Notes: generated by a model not told the origin, from the sequence alone. Positions 16,516 through 26,250 are shown, counted from the first letter of the stretch. The stretch is 64,000 bases of DNA from Thermaceae bacterium (GCA_027067955.1 JAMOUW010000083.1:1-64000), one strand, 5' to 3'. Translations and numbers: made by a program.

Positions 16516-17715
16516 CTAGTCCCGGCCTCCGTTGCTCATCCGCACCCGTGCCCCCCGGCCCCACAGCACGAATATCCAGGCTACGAGCAGCAGTCCCGCG
16601 CTAAACGCGTATGGTGCGGTGTGGTCTACGTGCTGATAGAGCCAGGTGCCCGCCAGCGGTCCCAGCATCCGCCCCAGCGCCTGGGCGCTGGAGTTGAGTC
16701 CCGCGACCGCACCCTGAAGGCCGTCACCAACCGAGAGGCTCAGTGCGGCAGTGACCGCCGGGGCGGCGAGCCCCTGCCCCAGACCTTGCAGAACCAGCGC
16801 CAGCGTGAGCCAGGAAAAGTTGGTTGCAAAAACGAAGATCAGGAAGCCCAGCATCGCAATGGGTATCCCGCTCTTGAGCATGCCCATAGCCGGCCACTTG
16901 AACCTGCGTATCAGAAATCCCTGCACAAAGACGGCCACCAGGCCGTAGATCACCAGCGCGATCCCTACTACCCTGGCGGTACCCGCAGGCGTCAGCCCCA
17001 GGCGGTCCTGGAAGTAGAAGGCCACCGTGGTCTCCATGGCCACCGAGCTCAGGCTCACGGCCAATCCCACGACCAGCAGTGGCAGCACCCGCGGGTCCAT
17101 GAAGCTGAGACGGGGTGGCTTGTGCAGGTGTATGCGGCGTGCAGGTTCTGGCAGTTTGAACCACACGAAAAGCGCATTGAAGAGCGCCAGCGTTGCCGAG
17201 AAGTAGACAGGTACTAGCAGACTGATCCCCGCCAGCGCAGCGCCAATGGCGGGGCCGAAGATTACTCCCAGACCGAACGCCGCTCCAATTACGGCCATGC
17301 CCGCGGTGCGGTCGGCTTTACCGGTGATGTCGGCCACGTAGGCTTGCGCCGTTGGTAGTGTGGCTGAGGAAAAGGTGCCGCCGAATAACCGCGCTGCCAG
17401 CATCAATACGTATACGGCACCGGTGCCGAGCGCACCCGCGAGGCCCAGTTGCGCGACCAAGGCGAAGGCGAAGAACGAGATCGAAAACCCCAGGATGCCC
17501 GTGAGCAGGATGGGTTTGCGTCCCTTCACCTCGCTCAATCGCCCCCAGTAGGGTGCCAGCAGGAACTGCATCAGCGCGTAGGCGGTTGAAAATGTGCCCA
17601 CCTGGAATTCGCTGAGCCCCAGTTCGCGCGCCAGCGGCGCCACGATCGGAAACAGCACCGAGAGGCCCAGCATGCTGTTAAAGAGGGTCAGGAACAGGAG
17701 CGCCATCGGGCTCAT
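16516..17715 (-). CDS. MFS transporter, drug/metabolite efflux type
   Basis: 399 residues with 12 predicted membrane helices. The loop between TM2 and TM3 reads APYWGRLSEVKGRKPILL, the MFS motif A (GxLsDrxGRkp). TM5 contains GAAFGLGVIFGPAIGAALAG, close to motif C of proton antiporters, so export is likelier than uptake. Substrate unknown. The start at 17715 (MSPMALL) is chosen because TAGACT lies 7 nt upstream and 17 bp from TTGCGA; the longer form from 17751 would span this promoter. Confidence 0.85.
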   Translation of the reverse strand: MSPMALLFLTLFNSMLGLSVLFPIVAPLARELGLSEFQVGTFSTAYALMQFLLAPYWGRLSEVKGRKPILLTGILGFSISFFAFALVAQLGLAGALGTGAVYVLMLAARLFGGTFSSATLPTAQAYVADITGKADRTAGMAVIGAAFGLGVIFGPAIGAALAGISLLVPVYFSATLALFNALFVWFKLPEPARRIHLHKPPRLSFMDPRVLPLLVVGLAVSLSSVAMETTVAFYFQDRLGLTPAGTARVVGIALVIYGLVAVFVQGFLIRRFKWPAMGMLKSGIPIAMLGFLIFVFATNFSWLTLALVLQGLGQGLAAPAVTAALSLSVGDGLQGAVAGLNSSAQALGRMLGPLAGTWLYQHVDHTAPYAFSAGLLLVAWIFVLWGRGARVRMSNGGRD

Positions 17716-17722
17716 AGCGGCC

Positions 17723-17751
17723 AGTCTACCGCCGCTGCAAACGATTCGCAA
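17723..17751 (-). promoter_or_regulatory. Promoter of the MFS gene
   Basis: Minus strand TTGCGA (plus 17746-17751), 17 bp, TAGACT (plus 17723-17728), then 7 nt to ATG 17715. A leaderless transcript is expected. Confidence 0.6.
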
Positions 17752-18086
17752 TAATAGCCCGCAAGCTGGTTGTAGCGGGGGAAGGGGGGTGGGACGTAAT
17801 GCGGTTGGCCCGGGGCGGATTGTAGCTAGCTGGCTGTACGGGGCGTGCTAGGTTTGGACCGGAGCGGGCGCCGGTTAGCGTCTGCGTGTTCGCGGGGGTG
17901 TCTGCACCGCCGCCGGTTTGTTTCACGAGCGCACACACTAGGAACGAAGAGCAAACGGGTGCGTCCCGGATGCGCCTATCACCGCTACTAGCGGTGAGGC
18001 TGCGGCTTTAACGAAGCAATAGAATATTTAGCGAAAAATAACCTGCATTCTGACTTTTGATAAACATCCTTTGTTTCATGGCATAA

Positions 18087-18116
18087 TTGCACGCCCGAGT
18101 TGGGCTTTGCTATCCT
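18087..18116 (+). promoter_or_regulatory. Candidate promoter of the heme-sensor operon
   Basis: TTGCAC (18087-18092), 18 bp, TATCCT (18111-18116). A start about 7 nt later would fall just before the GTG at 18126, giving a very short or absent leader. The -35 match is weak. Confidence 0.35.
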
Positions 18117-18125
18117 GTGCTCAAG

Positions 18126-18680
18126 GTGAGATATGAGGGTGTGATTGGCAAAATTGTTGGGCCCGAGGGATTCCAGGGTACCGAGGTTTACGCGAAACCT
18201 GCACAGGCCTGTTATGGCGCTATTAGTAAGCTCCGTAGCGCCCTGGTCAGCAGCGGATTTCCGCCGATAGAGATTCGCATCGGCTTCGAAAACGTTACGC
18301 TGCTGCACCTGGCCCACGACAGAAGCAACGATGTTTATTTCCTGAGCCCGGGCGCCGATCTCGACGAGGTCCGCAGGCGGATACTCACCTCCTCCCAGGA
18401 ACCCGATCAGGCATCCCGTACGCCACTAATATTGTCACGTCATACCTATGAAGACCTGCACGGCCTGTTTGCCTTATACGTAGGTCCTATGGCCGAGGTT
18501 TTGCTGGAAGAGGTATGGGAGAAGCTGGGAATCCCGAAAACAGGCCCCTGTCCCCACTGCGATATCGAGGTGCTCTTGCAAGCTATGACGACTCATATGC
18601 CCTCTGAAGAAGCGCATGAATTTGTCGCCAAAGCTCGCAAGCTGTTGTCCGACGCAGGAGGTCGCCATGGCAAACAATGA
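18126..18680 (+). CDS. Roadblock-like plus DUF8082-like signalling protein
   Basis: 184 residues from GTG 18126; TTG 18087 and other in-frame codons are possible starts. Residues ~5-95 look like a roadblock/LC7 fold (EGVIGKIVGPEGF..., IEIRIGFENVTLLHLAHD..., VYFLSPGADLDEVRRRI). Residues ~115-175 carry the pattern LFALYVGPMAEVLLEEVWEKLG ... LLQAMTTHMPSEEAHEFVAKA, typical of the helical domain (DUF8082) at the ends of many bacterial signalling proteins. First gene of a three-gene unit, overlapping the next by 14 bp. A regulator for the heme sensor is inferred. Confidence 0.65.
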   Translation: MRYEGVIGKIVGPEGFQGTEVYAKPAQACYGAISKLRSALVSSGFPPIEIRIGFENVTLLHLAHDRSNDVYFLSPGADLDEVRRRILTSSQEPDQASRTPLILSRHTYEDLHGLFALYVGPMAEVLLEEVWEKLGIPKTGPCPHCDIEVLLQAMTTHMPSEEAHEFVAKARKLLSDAGGRHGKQ

Positions 18681-19581
18681 AGTCGGTGGTGAAAAGGGGT
18701 CCGTAGAGAATACGACGCTGGCACGCAAGATAGGGCGCTACTTTGCTGCGGTAAGTTTGGCCGCGCTGGCTTTCGTTGTGGTTTTCTCCTACTGGAATGC
18801 ACGACAAACCGTGCTGGCCGAGGCGCAGAGCAAACTGCGTCTCACCAACGGCATAGTCAAGGCCATGCGCACTACCGTGCAGAAGGAGCTCAGACCGGTG
18901 TTTTTAAAGAAGGGCATTTTCCACCCTTCCCACGTAGTGTCATCGGCCACCATGATCGCAGCCGTTGGGCGTCACCTGCAAAGCGACCCGGAGTTTTCAC
19001 GCTATTTGATTCGTTACGTTTCCGACAACCCCACCAACCAGTCCAACTATCCGTCGGAAGGCGAGATGCTGGTCCTGAAGCACCTACGCAAGACGGGGAA
19101 GTCCGAGATCACGAAGGTCGTGAAGTTCCCCGAAGGGCCTTACCTGGTTCACGCCAAACCTCTCGTGGCCAAGTCGGGTTGTCTTTCCTGCCACGGCGAC
19201 CCGGCTGCCGCCCCCAAGGAGATCGTGGCGTTTTACGGGAGAGAAAGTGGATACCATTACCGTATCGGCGAGATCGTGGGCGCTGCTATCGTGGGCATCC
19301 CCTTTTCCGAGATAACGCCCCTTCTCATAAAACAGGCCGTATTGCTGAGCCTGATCATGGTTGCCGTGCTTGGTTTGGCGTTTTACCTGATTAACCGCTT
19401 CGTGCAGCAGGAAGTAGCGCTGCCGATAGTCCGCCTGACCGAGGTGGCGAAGGCGCTTAGCAAGGGTGCGGTTGACCGGCCGCTGCGCACTTCACGCAGT
19501 GACGAGATAGGCGCGCTGGTGCGCGCCATCGAGCTTTTGCGGCGCAGCATTCAGGTCGCCATTCGCAGAATGAAAGGATAG
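18667..19581 (+). CDS. Membrane c-type heme sensor with HAMP domain (DUF3365)
   Basis: 304 residues. A membrane helix at ~25-42, an outside domain, a second helix at ~218-245 and a HAMP domain to the end. The outside domain is DUF3365/Tll0287-like with the covalent heme site C172-LS-C175-H176 (SGCLSCHGDP), and KPLVAKSGC before it. Such domains sense redox state or small gases. There is no kinase, cyclase or methyl-accepting domain after HAMP, so the signal must pass to a separate partner, probably the roadblock or DUF4388 proteins encoded either side. ATG 18667 follows GGAGGTCGCC. Confidence 0.82.
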   Translation: MANNEVGGEKGSVENTTLARKIGRYFAAVSLAALAFVVVFSYWNARQTVLAEAQSKLRLTNGIVKAMRTTVQKELRPVFLKKGIFHPSHVVSSATMIAAVGRHLQSDPEFSRYLIRYVSDNPTNQSNYPSEGEMLVLKHLRKTGKSEITKVVKFPEGPYLVHAKPLVAKSGCLSCHGDPAAAPKEIVAFYGRESGYHYRIGEIVGAAIVGIPFSEITPLLIKQAVLLSLIMVAVLGLAFYLINRFVQQEVALPIVRLTEVAKALSKGAVDRPLRTSRSDEIGALVRAIELLRRSIQVAIRRMKG

Positions 19582-19585
19582 CGCT

Positions 19586-20176
19586 TTGGGAATTCGCGGC
19601 GGCGCACGTTCGATACCCCTACCACTCATTCTGACTAGCCTGGCTCAGTTAAGGCTGACGGGAGTCCTCACCGTCGATTCCAACCCCAAGGGAACCCTGA
19701 TCCTTTCCGGAGGCCAGCTGTGCTCTGTCTACTTCGGTAAGCTGACGGGATGCCGGGCGCTAAAGCTCATACTTGCCGAGGAAAGCGCTTCATACGCCTT
19801 CGACAAAAGCAACGAGGTGCTTTGTCCCCGCACCGTTTCCACGGAGGCGCTGCTGCTCGATGCCACGCGCGTGCTTGATGAAGAAAGAAGATCCTTGCGC
19901 GAACTGTTCAAACAGGCGCAATCGAAATGGCCTGACCGCGCCGTCGCCGCGGTTTACGCCACCAGCTTGATGGACCTCTGGCCCGGGGGGGAACGTAGTC
20001 GCGCCGAAAGCAAATTGAACTGGGTGCTTACACCCATGGTTTGCAGTTGGGAGCTGGGGGAGAGCCCCTTTGGAAGTCTCAAGAACATGGTCATTGATGC
20101 CGCCGGGGCTGACTTGTGGGTGAATTACCTTTTCAAGGGTGATGCGGCGATTTTCACCTGGCGCATGCATGGCTGA
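19586..20176 (+). CDS. DUF4388 domain protein
   Basis: 196 residues from TTG 19586, with AAAGGA 7 nt upstream. Residues ~10-95 match DUF4388 (LPLILTSLAQLRLTGVLTVDSNPKGTLILSGGQLCSVYFGKLTGCRAL). The rest is helical and unassigned (LNWVLTPMVCSWELGESPFGSL). Begins 4 bp after the heme sensor gene and is clearly co-transcribed. It has the same domain as the first gene of the window (145-936) but no winged-helix part. Likely the output or adaptor of the sensor. Confidence 0.68.
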   Translation: MGIRGGARSIPLPLILTSLAQLRLTGVLTVDSNPKGTLILSGGQLCSVYFGKLTGCRALKLILAEESASYAFDKSNEVLCPRTVSTEALLLDATRVLDEERRSLRELFKQAQSKWPDRAVAAVYATSLMDLWPGGERSRAESKLNWVLTPMVCSWELGESPFGSLKNMVIDAAGADLWVNYLFKGDAAIFTWRMHG

Positions 20177-20329
20177 CAACCGGTACCGGCCGGTTCTGGC
20201 TGGGTGACCACAAACTGTTTCGGCCTGCCGCCAAAAGCGCCGCCGGTCGGGGTGGCGGCAACTTTTACCGTGGCCGCCAGATCGCGACAGCGGATTGTCA
20301 TGAATAGTATGGGTGAAAGGGAGGTTCGC

Positions 20330-20842
20330 ATGATGATCAGCAGCACGCTCACGAAAGCGCTCAACGAACAGATCGGGCACGAGCTCAGCGCCCACAACCA
20401 TTATCTGGCCACCGCGGTGTATTTCGCCAAACGGTCACTGGACGGTTGGGCGGCGTTCTTCTTCCGCCAGGCGGAGGAGGAGCGCGAGCACTCGCTCAAG
20501 ATTCTGCACTTCCTGCTGGACAATGACATCGCTCCGTACATCCCCCAGACGGCGGAGGCCAAGCCGGGCTTCGCAGATGCGGTGGAAGCGGTGGCCAGCG
20601 CGGTTAGGGCTGAGCGCACGGTGACCACCCAATTCGAAGCCATGATGGCCATTGCCCATCAGGAAAACGACTACCGGGCAGTGCCGTTATTGCAGTGGTT
20701 CCTTAACGAGCAGATAGAAGAGGAAGCCACCATGGGCAAGCTGCTCGATCTGGTACAAAGCGGTATCAATCTCTTCCAGGCACAGGACTACCTGCCCCGG
20801 CCCCATGCCGATGGCGGGGAGGAGGTCCCAGAGAGCGAGTGA
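20330..20842 (+). CDS. Ferritin (non-heme, FtnA-like)
   Basis: 170 residues, four-helix ferritin fold. Ligands of the dinuclear iron site are visible: E in [25 protein letters not shown] (ExxH) and, in the second pair, EQIEEEATM. It oxidises and stores iron as a 24-subunit shell. Start ATG 20330 follows GGGAGG by 5 nt. The stop overlaps the GTG of msrA (GTGA), so iron storage and methionine repair were made together before msrA was broken. Confidence 0.9.
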   Translation: MMISSTLTKALNEQIGHELSAHNHYLATAVYFAKRSLDGWAAFFFRQAEEEREHSLKILHFLLDNDIAPYIPQTAEAKPGFADAVEAVASAVRAERTVTTQFEAMMAIAHQENDYRAVPLLQWFLNEQIEEEATMGKLLDLVQSGINLFQAQDYLPRPHADGGEEVPESE

Positions 20843-21353
20843 GTGAATTCGCCATCCTAGGCGGGGGCTGTTTCTGGTGTCTGGAGGCGGCCTTCCGCCC
20901 GCTGAGGGGTGTGATCGACGTGGTGCCGGCGGCCACGTCGAAGACCCCAGCTACGAGAAGGTGTCCACGGGTACCACCGGCCACGCCGAAGTGGTGCGCG
21001 CTGCCTTCGACCCCGACGTGATCAGCTACGAACAGCTGCTCGACGTTTTCTTCGCGGTGCATGACCCTACGACCAGGGACCGCCAGGGCTACGACGTGGG
21101 GCCGCAGTACCGTTCGATAATCTTTTATGAAGGCGAGGCGCAAATGGAGGCAGCCCTGCGCAAGATCAAGGCGCTTTCCGGCTTCTTCAAGCCGCGCATC
21201 GTTACCGAGGTGAAGCCGCTGGAGCACTTCTGGCTCGCGGAGCCGGAGCATCACCACTACTTCGACAAATACCCTCAGGACCCGTATTGCCAGGCCGTCA
21301 TCGCGCCCAAGGTGAGCAAGGTCATTTGGGGTTTCCGTCCGCTTCTCAAATAG
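20839..21353 (+). pseudogene. msrA: Peptide methionine-(S)-sulfoxide reductase, frameshifted
   Basis: The first frame gives [22 protein letters not shown], with the catalytic Cys in GCFWC, up to VIDVV. The second frame continues [21 protein letters not shown] through YCQAVIAPKV to the stop. Between them the GYxGG turn is largely gone: GTG GTG is followed by CCGGCGGCCAC where 10 more bases are expected. The gap fits deletion between two CCGG repeats at ~20926. As read the gene cannot make full MsrA; a sequencing error cannot be excluded. Both halves are otherwise well conserved, so the lesion is recent. Confidence 0.85.
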
Positions 21354-21404
21354 GCGGACCGTAGGGGAGGAGTTCGGGACCCTCCCTTGTTTACGAATGC
21401 CCCG

Positions 21405-22793
21405 TTACCGGTGCCGGAGGTGGTACGACTTCACCCGCGTCAGCTGGTGGTAACCCAGCTCTGAAAGGGTCACGCCGCGGCCGGTGTCCTTGACGCCGGT
21501 CCAGGCCAGAGCCGGGTCTAGGTAGTCGGCGCGATTCATGAAGACCGTACCGGTTTCGATTCGTGCTCCCAGCCGCTCGGCCCGTTCCAGGTCGCGTGTC
21601 CACAAGGATGCCGAGAGACCGTAGCGGCTGTCGTTCATCAGAGCCAGGGCCTCTTCGTCGCCGCTGACCTTCATGACGCCCACCACCGGGCCGAAGGTTT
21701 CCTCGGTCATGATGCTCATCTGGTGGTTGACGTCCACCAGTACTTGCGGCGCCAGGTAAGGGGTGCCTTCTTCGGACGCGGGGAAGAGCTTGGGGTCTAT
21801 CAGGGCTTTGGCTCCTTTGCTAACGCCCTCCGCTATCTGCTCGCGCACCCAGTTCGCCGCTGAGGTGCGCACCAGCGGCCCCAGGGTGGTTTCGGGGTTC
21901 GTGGGGTCGCCCAGCTGGTATTTCTTTACCAGGTCCACATACCCCTCGACGAAATCGCCGTACAGCTTTTCGTGTACATATATTCGTTCTATTGCACAAC
22001 ACGACTGGCCAGCGTTGAAGAAAGCGCCGTCTACGGTGTTTTCGATCGTGAAATCGAGATCCGCGTCCTCCATTACATAGGCTGGATCCTTGCCGCCGAG
22101 CTCGAGCCCCGTTCCCACGAAACGGTTCGCGGCGGCCTTGACCACCACGTGACCGCCGGGCACGGAGCCGGTGAAGGCAATGAAATCAACCCGCTCGTCG
22201 GCAATCATCTGCGCTATTGCTTTATGCCCGGTATGTAGATACTGAAAGACCCCCGGAGGTAGTCCGGCGGCGTCGAATGCCTCCTGATAGCGTTCCGCCA
22301 CTAGCGGTGTCTGGGTGGACATTTTGAGGATAACCGTATTTCCTGCCACCAGCGCCGGCACCACGCTGTTCACCGAGGTGAGCCAGGGATAATTCCAGGG
22401 TGCTAGCACGAGAACCGTTCCCAGCGGTTCGCGCCGGATAAAGCGGGTAAATCCCTCTATCGGGTCGGGTATCAGGTCCGCCAGGGCCTTTGGGGCAATG
22501 CCGATCATGAACTCGGCCCGCTCCTTGAGCCCCCGGGTAAGTTCGAAGGGGCTGTGGGCGATAGGACGGCCCATTTGCCAGGTAAGTTCCTTGGCCAGTA
22601 CATCGGCGCGTTCCAGCAGGTAATCTACGGCTTTTCGCACCAGCTCCTGGCGTTCTTCAAGCGGCCGCGAGCGCCATTCGGAGCGCGCTTTCCTGGCGTT
22701 TTCCAGGGCGGCTTCAATATGCGCTTCATCCGCTACTTCGCGTTCGACATAGACCGAGCCGTCCACCGGGCTGATTGTCTTGAACTTTGGCAT
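21405..22793 (-). CDS. NAD(P)-dependent aldehyde dehydrogenase
   Basis: 462 residues. Clear ALDH signature: APWNYPW and KMS (cofactor Lys), FTGSVPGG, catalytic-base LELGGKDPAYV and nucleophile FNAGQSC near residue 260. It oxidises aldehydes to acids; the set of residues does not fix the substrate. Ribosome site AGGAGCGG precedes the ATG. It follows an SDR gene by about 9 bp; an alcohol-to-aldehyde-to-acid pair is a reasonable idea. Confidence 0.9.
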   Translation of the reverse strand: MPKFKTISPVDGSVYVEREVADEAHIEAALENARKARSEWRSRPLEERQELVRKAVDYLLERADVLAKELTWQMGRPIAHSPFELTRGLKERAEFMIGIAPKALADLIPDPIEGFTRFIRREPLGTVLVLAPWNYPWLTSVNSVVPALVAGNTVILKMSTQTPLVAERYQEAFDAAGLPPGVFQYLHTGHKAIAQMIADERVDFIAFTGSVPGGHVVVKAAANRFVGTGLELGGKDPAYVMEDADLDFTIENTVDGAFFNAGQSCCAIERIYVHEKLYGDFVEGYVDLVKKYQLGDPTNPETTLGPLVRTSAANWVREQIAEGVSKGAKALIDPKLFPASEEGTPYLAPQVLVDVNHQMSIMTEETFGPVVGVMKVSGDEEALALMNDSRYGLSASLWTRDLERAERLGARIETGTVFMNRADYLDPALAWTGVKDTGRGVTLSELGYHQLTRVKSYHLRHR

Positions 22794-22802
22794 GGTCCGC
22801 TC

Positions 22803-23576
<774 letters not shown>

Positions 23577-23634
23577 ACATACCTCCACGCCTCAGGCTAC
23601 ACCGCCCTACCCGCGGGAAGCATCTACAGCGCCA

Positions 23635-24684
23635 TCACTCACCGCACTCCGGATTAAGGAGAGCATCCACCACCGGCTTCATGTAATCGAGCCACTCTTT
23701 TTTGTTGACGTCGTAGAAGTGTTGATCCGCATTTACCGAATAAGGAATATGCGCTTTACGCAGCGCGCAGGACACGAAGGTGGCAAAAACCACCTGCTCT
23801 TCAACCGTATAATCATTGCCCCTGTTGTAGTTGCCCGGCATCCACGCCCCCTGCCATACCGGCACCCCGGTCTTCTTGCGCCACTCGACCATCAGGTCCA
23901 CGTGCTTTTGCACCATGGCCTTTTCTTCGGGCGTGCCGGTGGTCCAGCGTGATTTGGATTTGCTGTCCTTCGAGGGCCCCGCAGCATAAAAGTGGCTTTC
24001 TGCCCCGAGGTACTTATCGCCCTTGTTGAACAGCCCTTCGATCTCCGGCAGACCCTCGGGCTGCGCCCAGTATCGCGGCGCCAGGAAGATCACCCGCTTG
24101 GGATGCAAGGGGCGGACTACCTTGAGCGACTCGCGGTAGAACTTTAGTAGCAGCTCGGGACTATCAAGCTTGTTGAGGTTCTTCCCGGGTTCTATGTGCA
24201 GATCGAAAGCCAGCTTGCCGGGGTATCCCTTGAACCGCTCGGCAACGGTGCGCCACCAGTCGACGGCCTTCTTGAGGCTTGCCTCGTCGGCCTTTTCGTT
24301 GAACTCCATGGCAGCCAGGGTGATTATGGCGTACATGCCCGTATCCAGGGTGTCGCGCACCACCTTCTCCAGGTGGTCCAGGTACTTCTTATCATCCACG
24401 ATCTTGAAGCGGATGCGCGCGTGGGTGAAGCCCCGCTTGGCCATATCCTGGGGCATTTGTTTGGTATAAGCGCGAATTTCTCTTTTGAACAGGGCCCAGT
24501 TGACATCCAGACCGACGCCCATTTTGGAAACGTAACCCGCAGGTGTTATTGGCTCTGCCGGCTGACCGGGCTCCGAGGGGTTGGTGGGCGGGTTCGTGCC
24601 TCCGGGGGGCGTGGTACTGCGGCAGGATGAGGATAGGAACATCAATGCCAGCACCGCCAATAGAACCGTGCAAGTTTTGATCAT
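23635..24684 (-). CDS. Lipoprotein with a GH5-like (cellulase superfamily) TIM barrel
   Basis: 349 residues. Lipoprotein signal MIKTCTVLLAVLALMFLSSSC, a Pro/Thr/Gly-rich linker, then a barrel: GVGLDVNW, FTHARIRFK, YAIITLAAMEF, LAFDLHIEPGK (place of the usual NEP acid), KRVIFLAPRYW, ESHFYAAG, VPVWQGAWM. The last should read GEF or GEW in an active GH5; the nucleophile Glu appears replaced by Ala. Start at 24684 follows AAAGG. A carbohydrate-binding or inactive enzyme is possible. Lower GC and AT-rich upstream end differ from neighbours. Confidence 0.7.
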   Translation of the reverse strand: MIKTCTVLLAVLALMFLSSSCRSTTPPGGTNPPTNPSEPGQPAEPITPAGYVSKMGVGLDVNWALFKREIRAYTKQMPQDMAKRGFTHARIRFKIVDDKKYLDHLEKVVRDTLDTGMYAIITLAAMEFNEKADEASLKKAVDWWRTVAERFKGYPGKLAFDLHIEPGKNLNKLDSPELLLKFYRESLKVVRPLHPKRVIFLAPRYWAQPEGLPEIEGLFNKGDKYLGAESHFYAAGPSKDSKSKSRWTTGTPEEKAMVQKHVDLMVEWRKKTGVPVWQGAWMPGNYNRGNDYTVEEQVVFATFVSCALRKAHIPYSVNADQHFYDVNKKEWLDYMKPVVDALLNPECGE

Positions 24685-24855
24685 GTTACCTTTTATTATC
24701 ATTTGGTACGACCTTACAACAAATATGCGGCGGGCAGAAATCCCCGGCGCCGCCAGTGCCGGTATGCAGGCGGGCGTCGTCAGTGTAGCGAACCGGGGCC
24801 AGGCAGGACGTTGAAGCAACGCCGCAACGCTGGTATGTCTGCGCTTTCTGGCGGC

Positions 24856-26235
24856 TTATATCCGCTCGAAGTAGCGCTTGCGGTCCCAGTCGGTGACCGC
24901 CTCTTCGTAGGCCTTCCACTCGGTGCGGAAGAAGTGGAGGTAGTGGGCGTGGGCCTCCTCGCCCAGCGCGGCGCGGGCGAAGCTGCTGGCCTCGAAGCGG
25001 TCGGCCGCCTCGCGCAGGCTGTAGGGCACCCGCGGCAGCTCGGCGGCGGCGTAGACGTCGCCGGTGAAGATTGGTGGCGGCTCGATCTTCTCGGCGATGC
25101 CCGCCAGACCGCTGGCCAGCATGGCGGTGTAGGCCAGGTAAGGGTTGACGTCGGCCCCGGGGATGCGGTTTTCGACCCGTAGCGAAGCGCCCGAGCCGAC
25201 CACCCGGAAGCCGGCGGTGCGGTTGTCGTAGCTCCAGGCCAGCCGGGTTGGGGCCCAGGAAGCGTCTTCGTAGCGTTTGTAGCTGTTGACGGTGGGGGCG
25301 TAGAAGACCATCAAGTCGGGGGCGTAGCGGATCAGACCGCCGAGGAAGTGCAGGAAGGTTTCGGAAACCCGGGCGCGCCCGATGGAGCGGCCGCCGGCGA
25401 AGGCGTTTTCGCCGCCGGACCAGAGGCTCATGTGGATGTGGCTGCTGGAGCCGGCGCGGCCGTTCATGTACTTGGCCATGAAGGTGACCGAGATGCCCTG
25501 CTGCTCGGCGATCTCCTTGAGGGCCTGCTTGAAGAGAATGTGGCGGTCGGCCATCTCCAGTGCCTCGGCGTAGCGCAGGTTGAGCTCGTGCTGGCCCAAG
25601 CCCCACTCGCCCTTGGAGGTTTCCACCGGGATGCCGGAGTTCTTGAGGGCGCGGCGGGCGGCGGCGGTAAAGCTCTCGGTGCGGCTGCCCTGGAAGATGT
25701 GGTAGTCCTCCAGATACCAGCCGGCGGGTTCCAGGTCGGCATAGCCCAGCTCGGCGGCCTGGCGGTAGGAGTCGGTAAAAACGTAGTATTCGAGCTCCGA
25801 AGCCGCCATCACCTGGTAGCCGCTGCTACCGGCTGCCTCGAGCTGGCGGCGCAACAAACTGCGCGGCGCCAGCGGCACCGGCGCGTGGGTTTCTGTATTC
25901 AGCACGTCGGCCAGCACCAGCGCGGTTTTGTCGGCCCAGTCCACCAGGCGCAGGCTGTTCATGTCGGGCACTAGGTGAACGTCGCCGTAGCCCAGCTCCC
26001 AGTTCGCGAAGTCGTAGCCGGGAACCGGCGTCATCTCCATGTCGACGGTCAGCAGGTAGTCGCAGGCGTGGGTGCCCGCCCTGGCGGCGTTTTCCAGAAA
26101 AAATTCGGCGTCGAAGCGTTTGCCCATCAGTCGGCCGTAGAGGTCGGGGAAGGCCACGACCACCGTTTCTATCTCGCCCTCGGCCACCAGGCCGGCCAGG
26201 GCGTCGAGCGTGAGTTTGCCCTTAAGATCCTGCAT
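24856..26235 (-). CDS. Glutamine synthetase family protein (gamma-glutamyl-amine ligase type)
   Basis: 459 residues. GS beta-grasp domain (FPDLYGRLMGKRFD) and catalytic domain with ASELEYYVF, GQHELNLRYAEALEMADRHILFK, the glutamate/ATP loops FMAKYMNGRAGSSSHIHMSLW and NRTAGFRVVG. The lack of the tyrosine adenylylation loop and sequence flavour point to the PuuA-like branch, which joins glutamate to polyamines or other amines, rather than the nitrogen-assimilating GlnA. AAAGGAG precedes the ATG. The promoter holds GTATACTGT, shared with the operator of the GntR gene at 63 kb. Confidence 0.75.
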   Translation of the reverse strand: MQDLKGKLTLDALAGLVAEGEIETVVVAFPDLYGRLMGKRFDAEFFLENAARAGTHACDYLLTVDMEMTPVPGYDFANWELGYGDVHLVPDMNSLRLVDWADKTALVLADVLNTETHAPVPLAPRSLLRRQLEAAGSSGYQVMAASELEYYVFTDSYRQAAELGYADLEPAGWYLEDYHIFQGSRTESFTAAARRALKNSGIPVETSKGEWGLGQHELNLRYAEALEMADRHILFKQALKEIAEQQGISVTFMAKYMNGRAGSSSHIHMSLWSGGENAFAGGRSIGRARVSETFLHFLGGLIRYAPDLMVFYAPTVNSYKRYEDASWAPTRLAWSYDNRTAGFRVVGSGASLRVENRIPGADVNPYLAYTAMLASGLAGIAEKIEPPPIFTGDVYAAAELPRVPYSLREAADRFEASSFARAALGEEAHAHYLHFFRTEWKAYEEAVTDWDRKRYFERI

Positions 26236-26250
26236 AATCGCTCCTTTGGA

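Larger units (their letters stand above)
17716..18125. other. Divergent intergenic region with an inverted repeat
   Basis: About 410 bp between the MFS gene and the signalling operon. It holds the MFS promoter, a perfect hairpin TCACCGCT-ACT-AGCGGTGA (17979-17997) without a following T run, an AT-richer stretch around 18000-18085, and the promoter of the rightward operon. No supported gene, tRNA or mobile element is seen. Confidence 0.55.

Noticed and set aside
18087-18125. TTG 18087 as start of the roadblock-like gene
   Set aside because: The TTG overlaps the putative -35 and the conserved fold begins after 18126; kept as alternative only.
20178-20195. AACCGG-N6-CCGGTT as a terminator of the sensor operon
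   Set aside because: Short stem and no T run.
20839-21353. Programmed frameshift in msrA
   Set aside because: No slippery heptamer is present and the GYxGG codons are physically missing, so a deletion explains it better.
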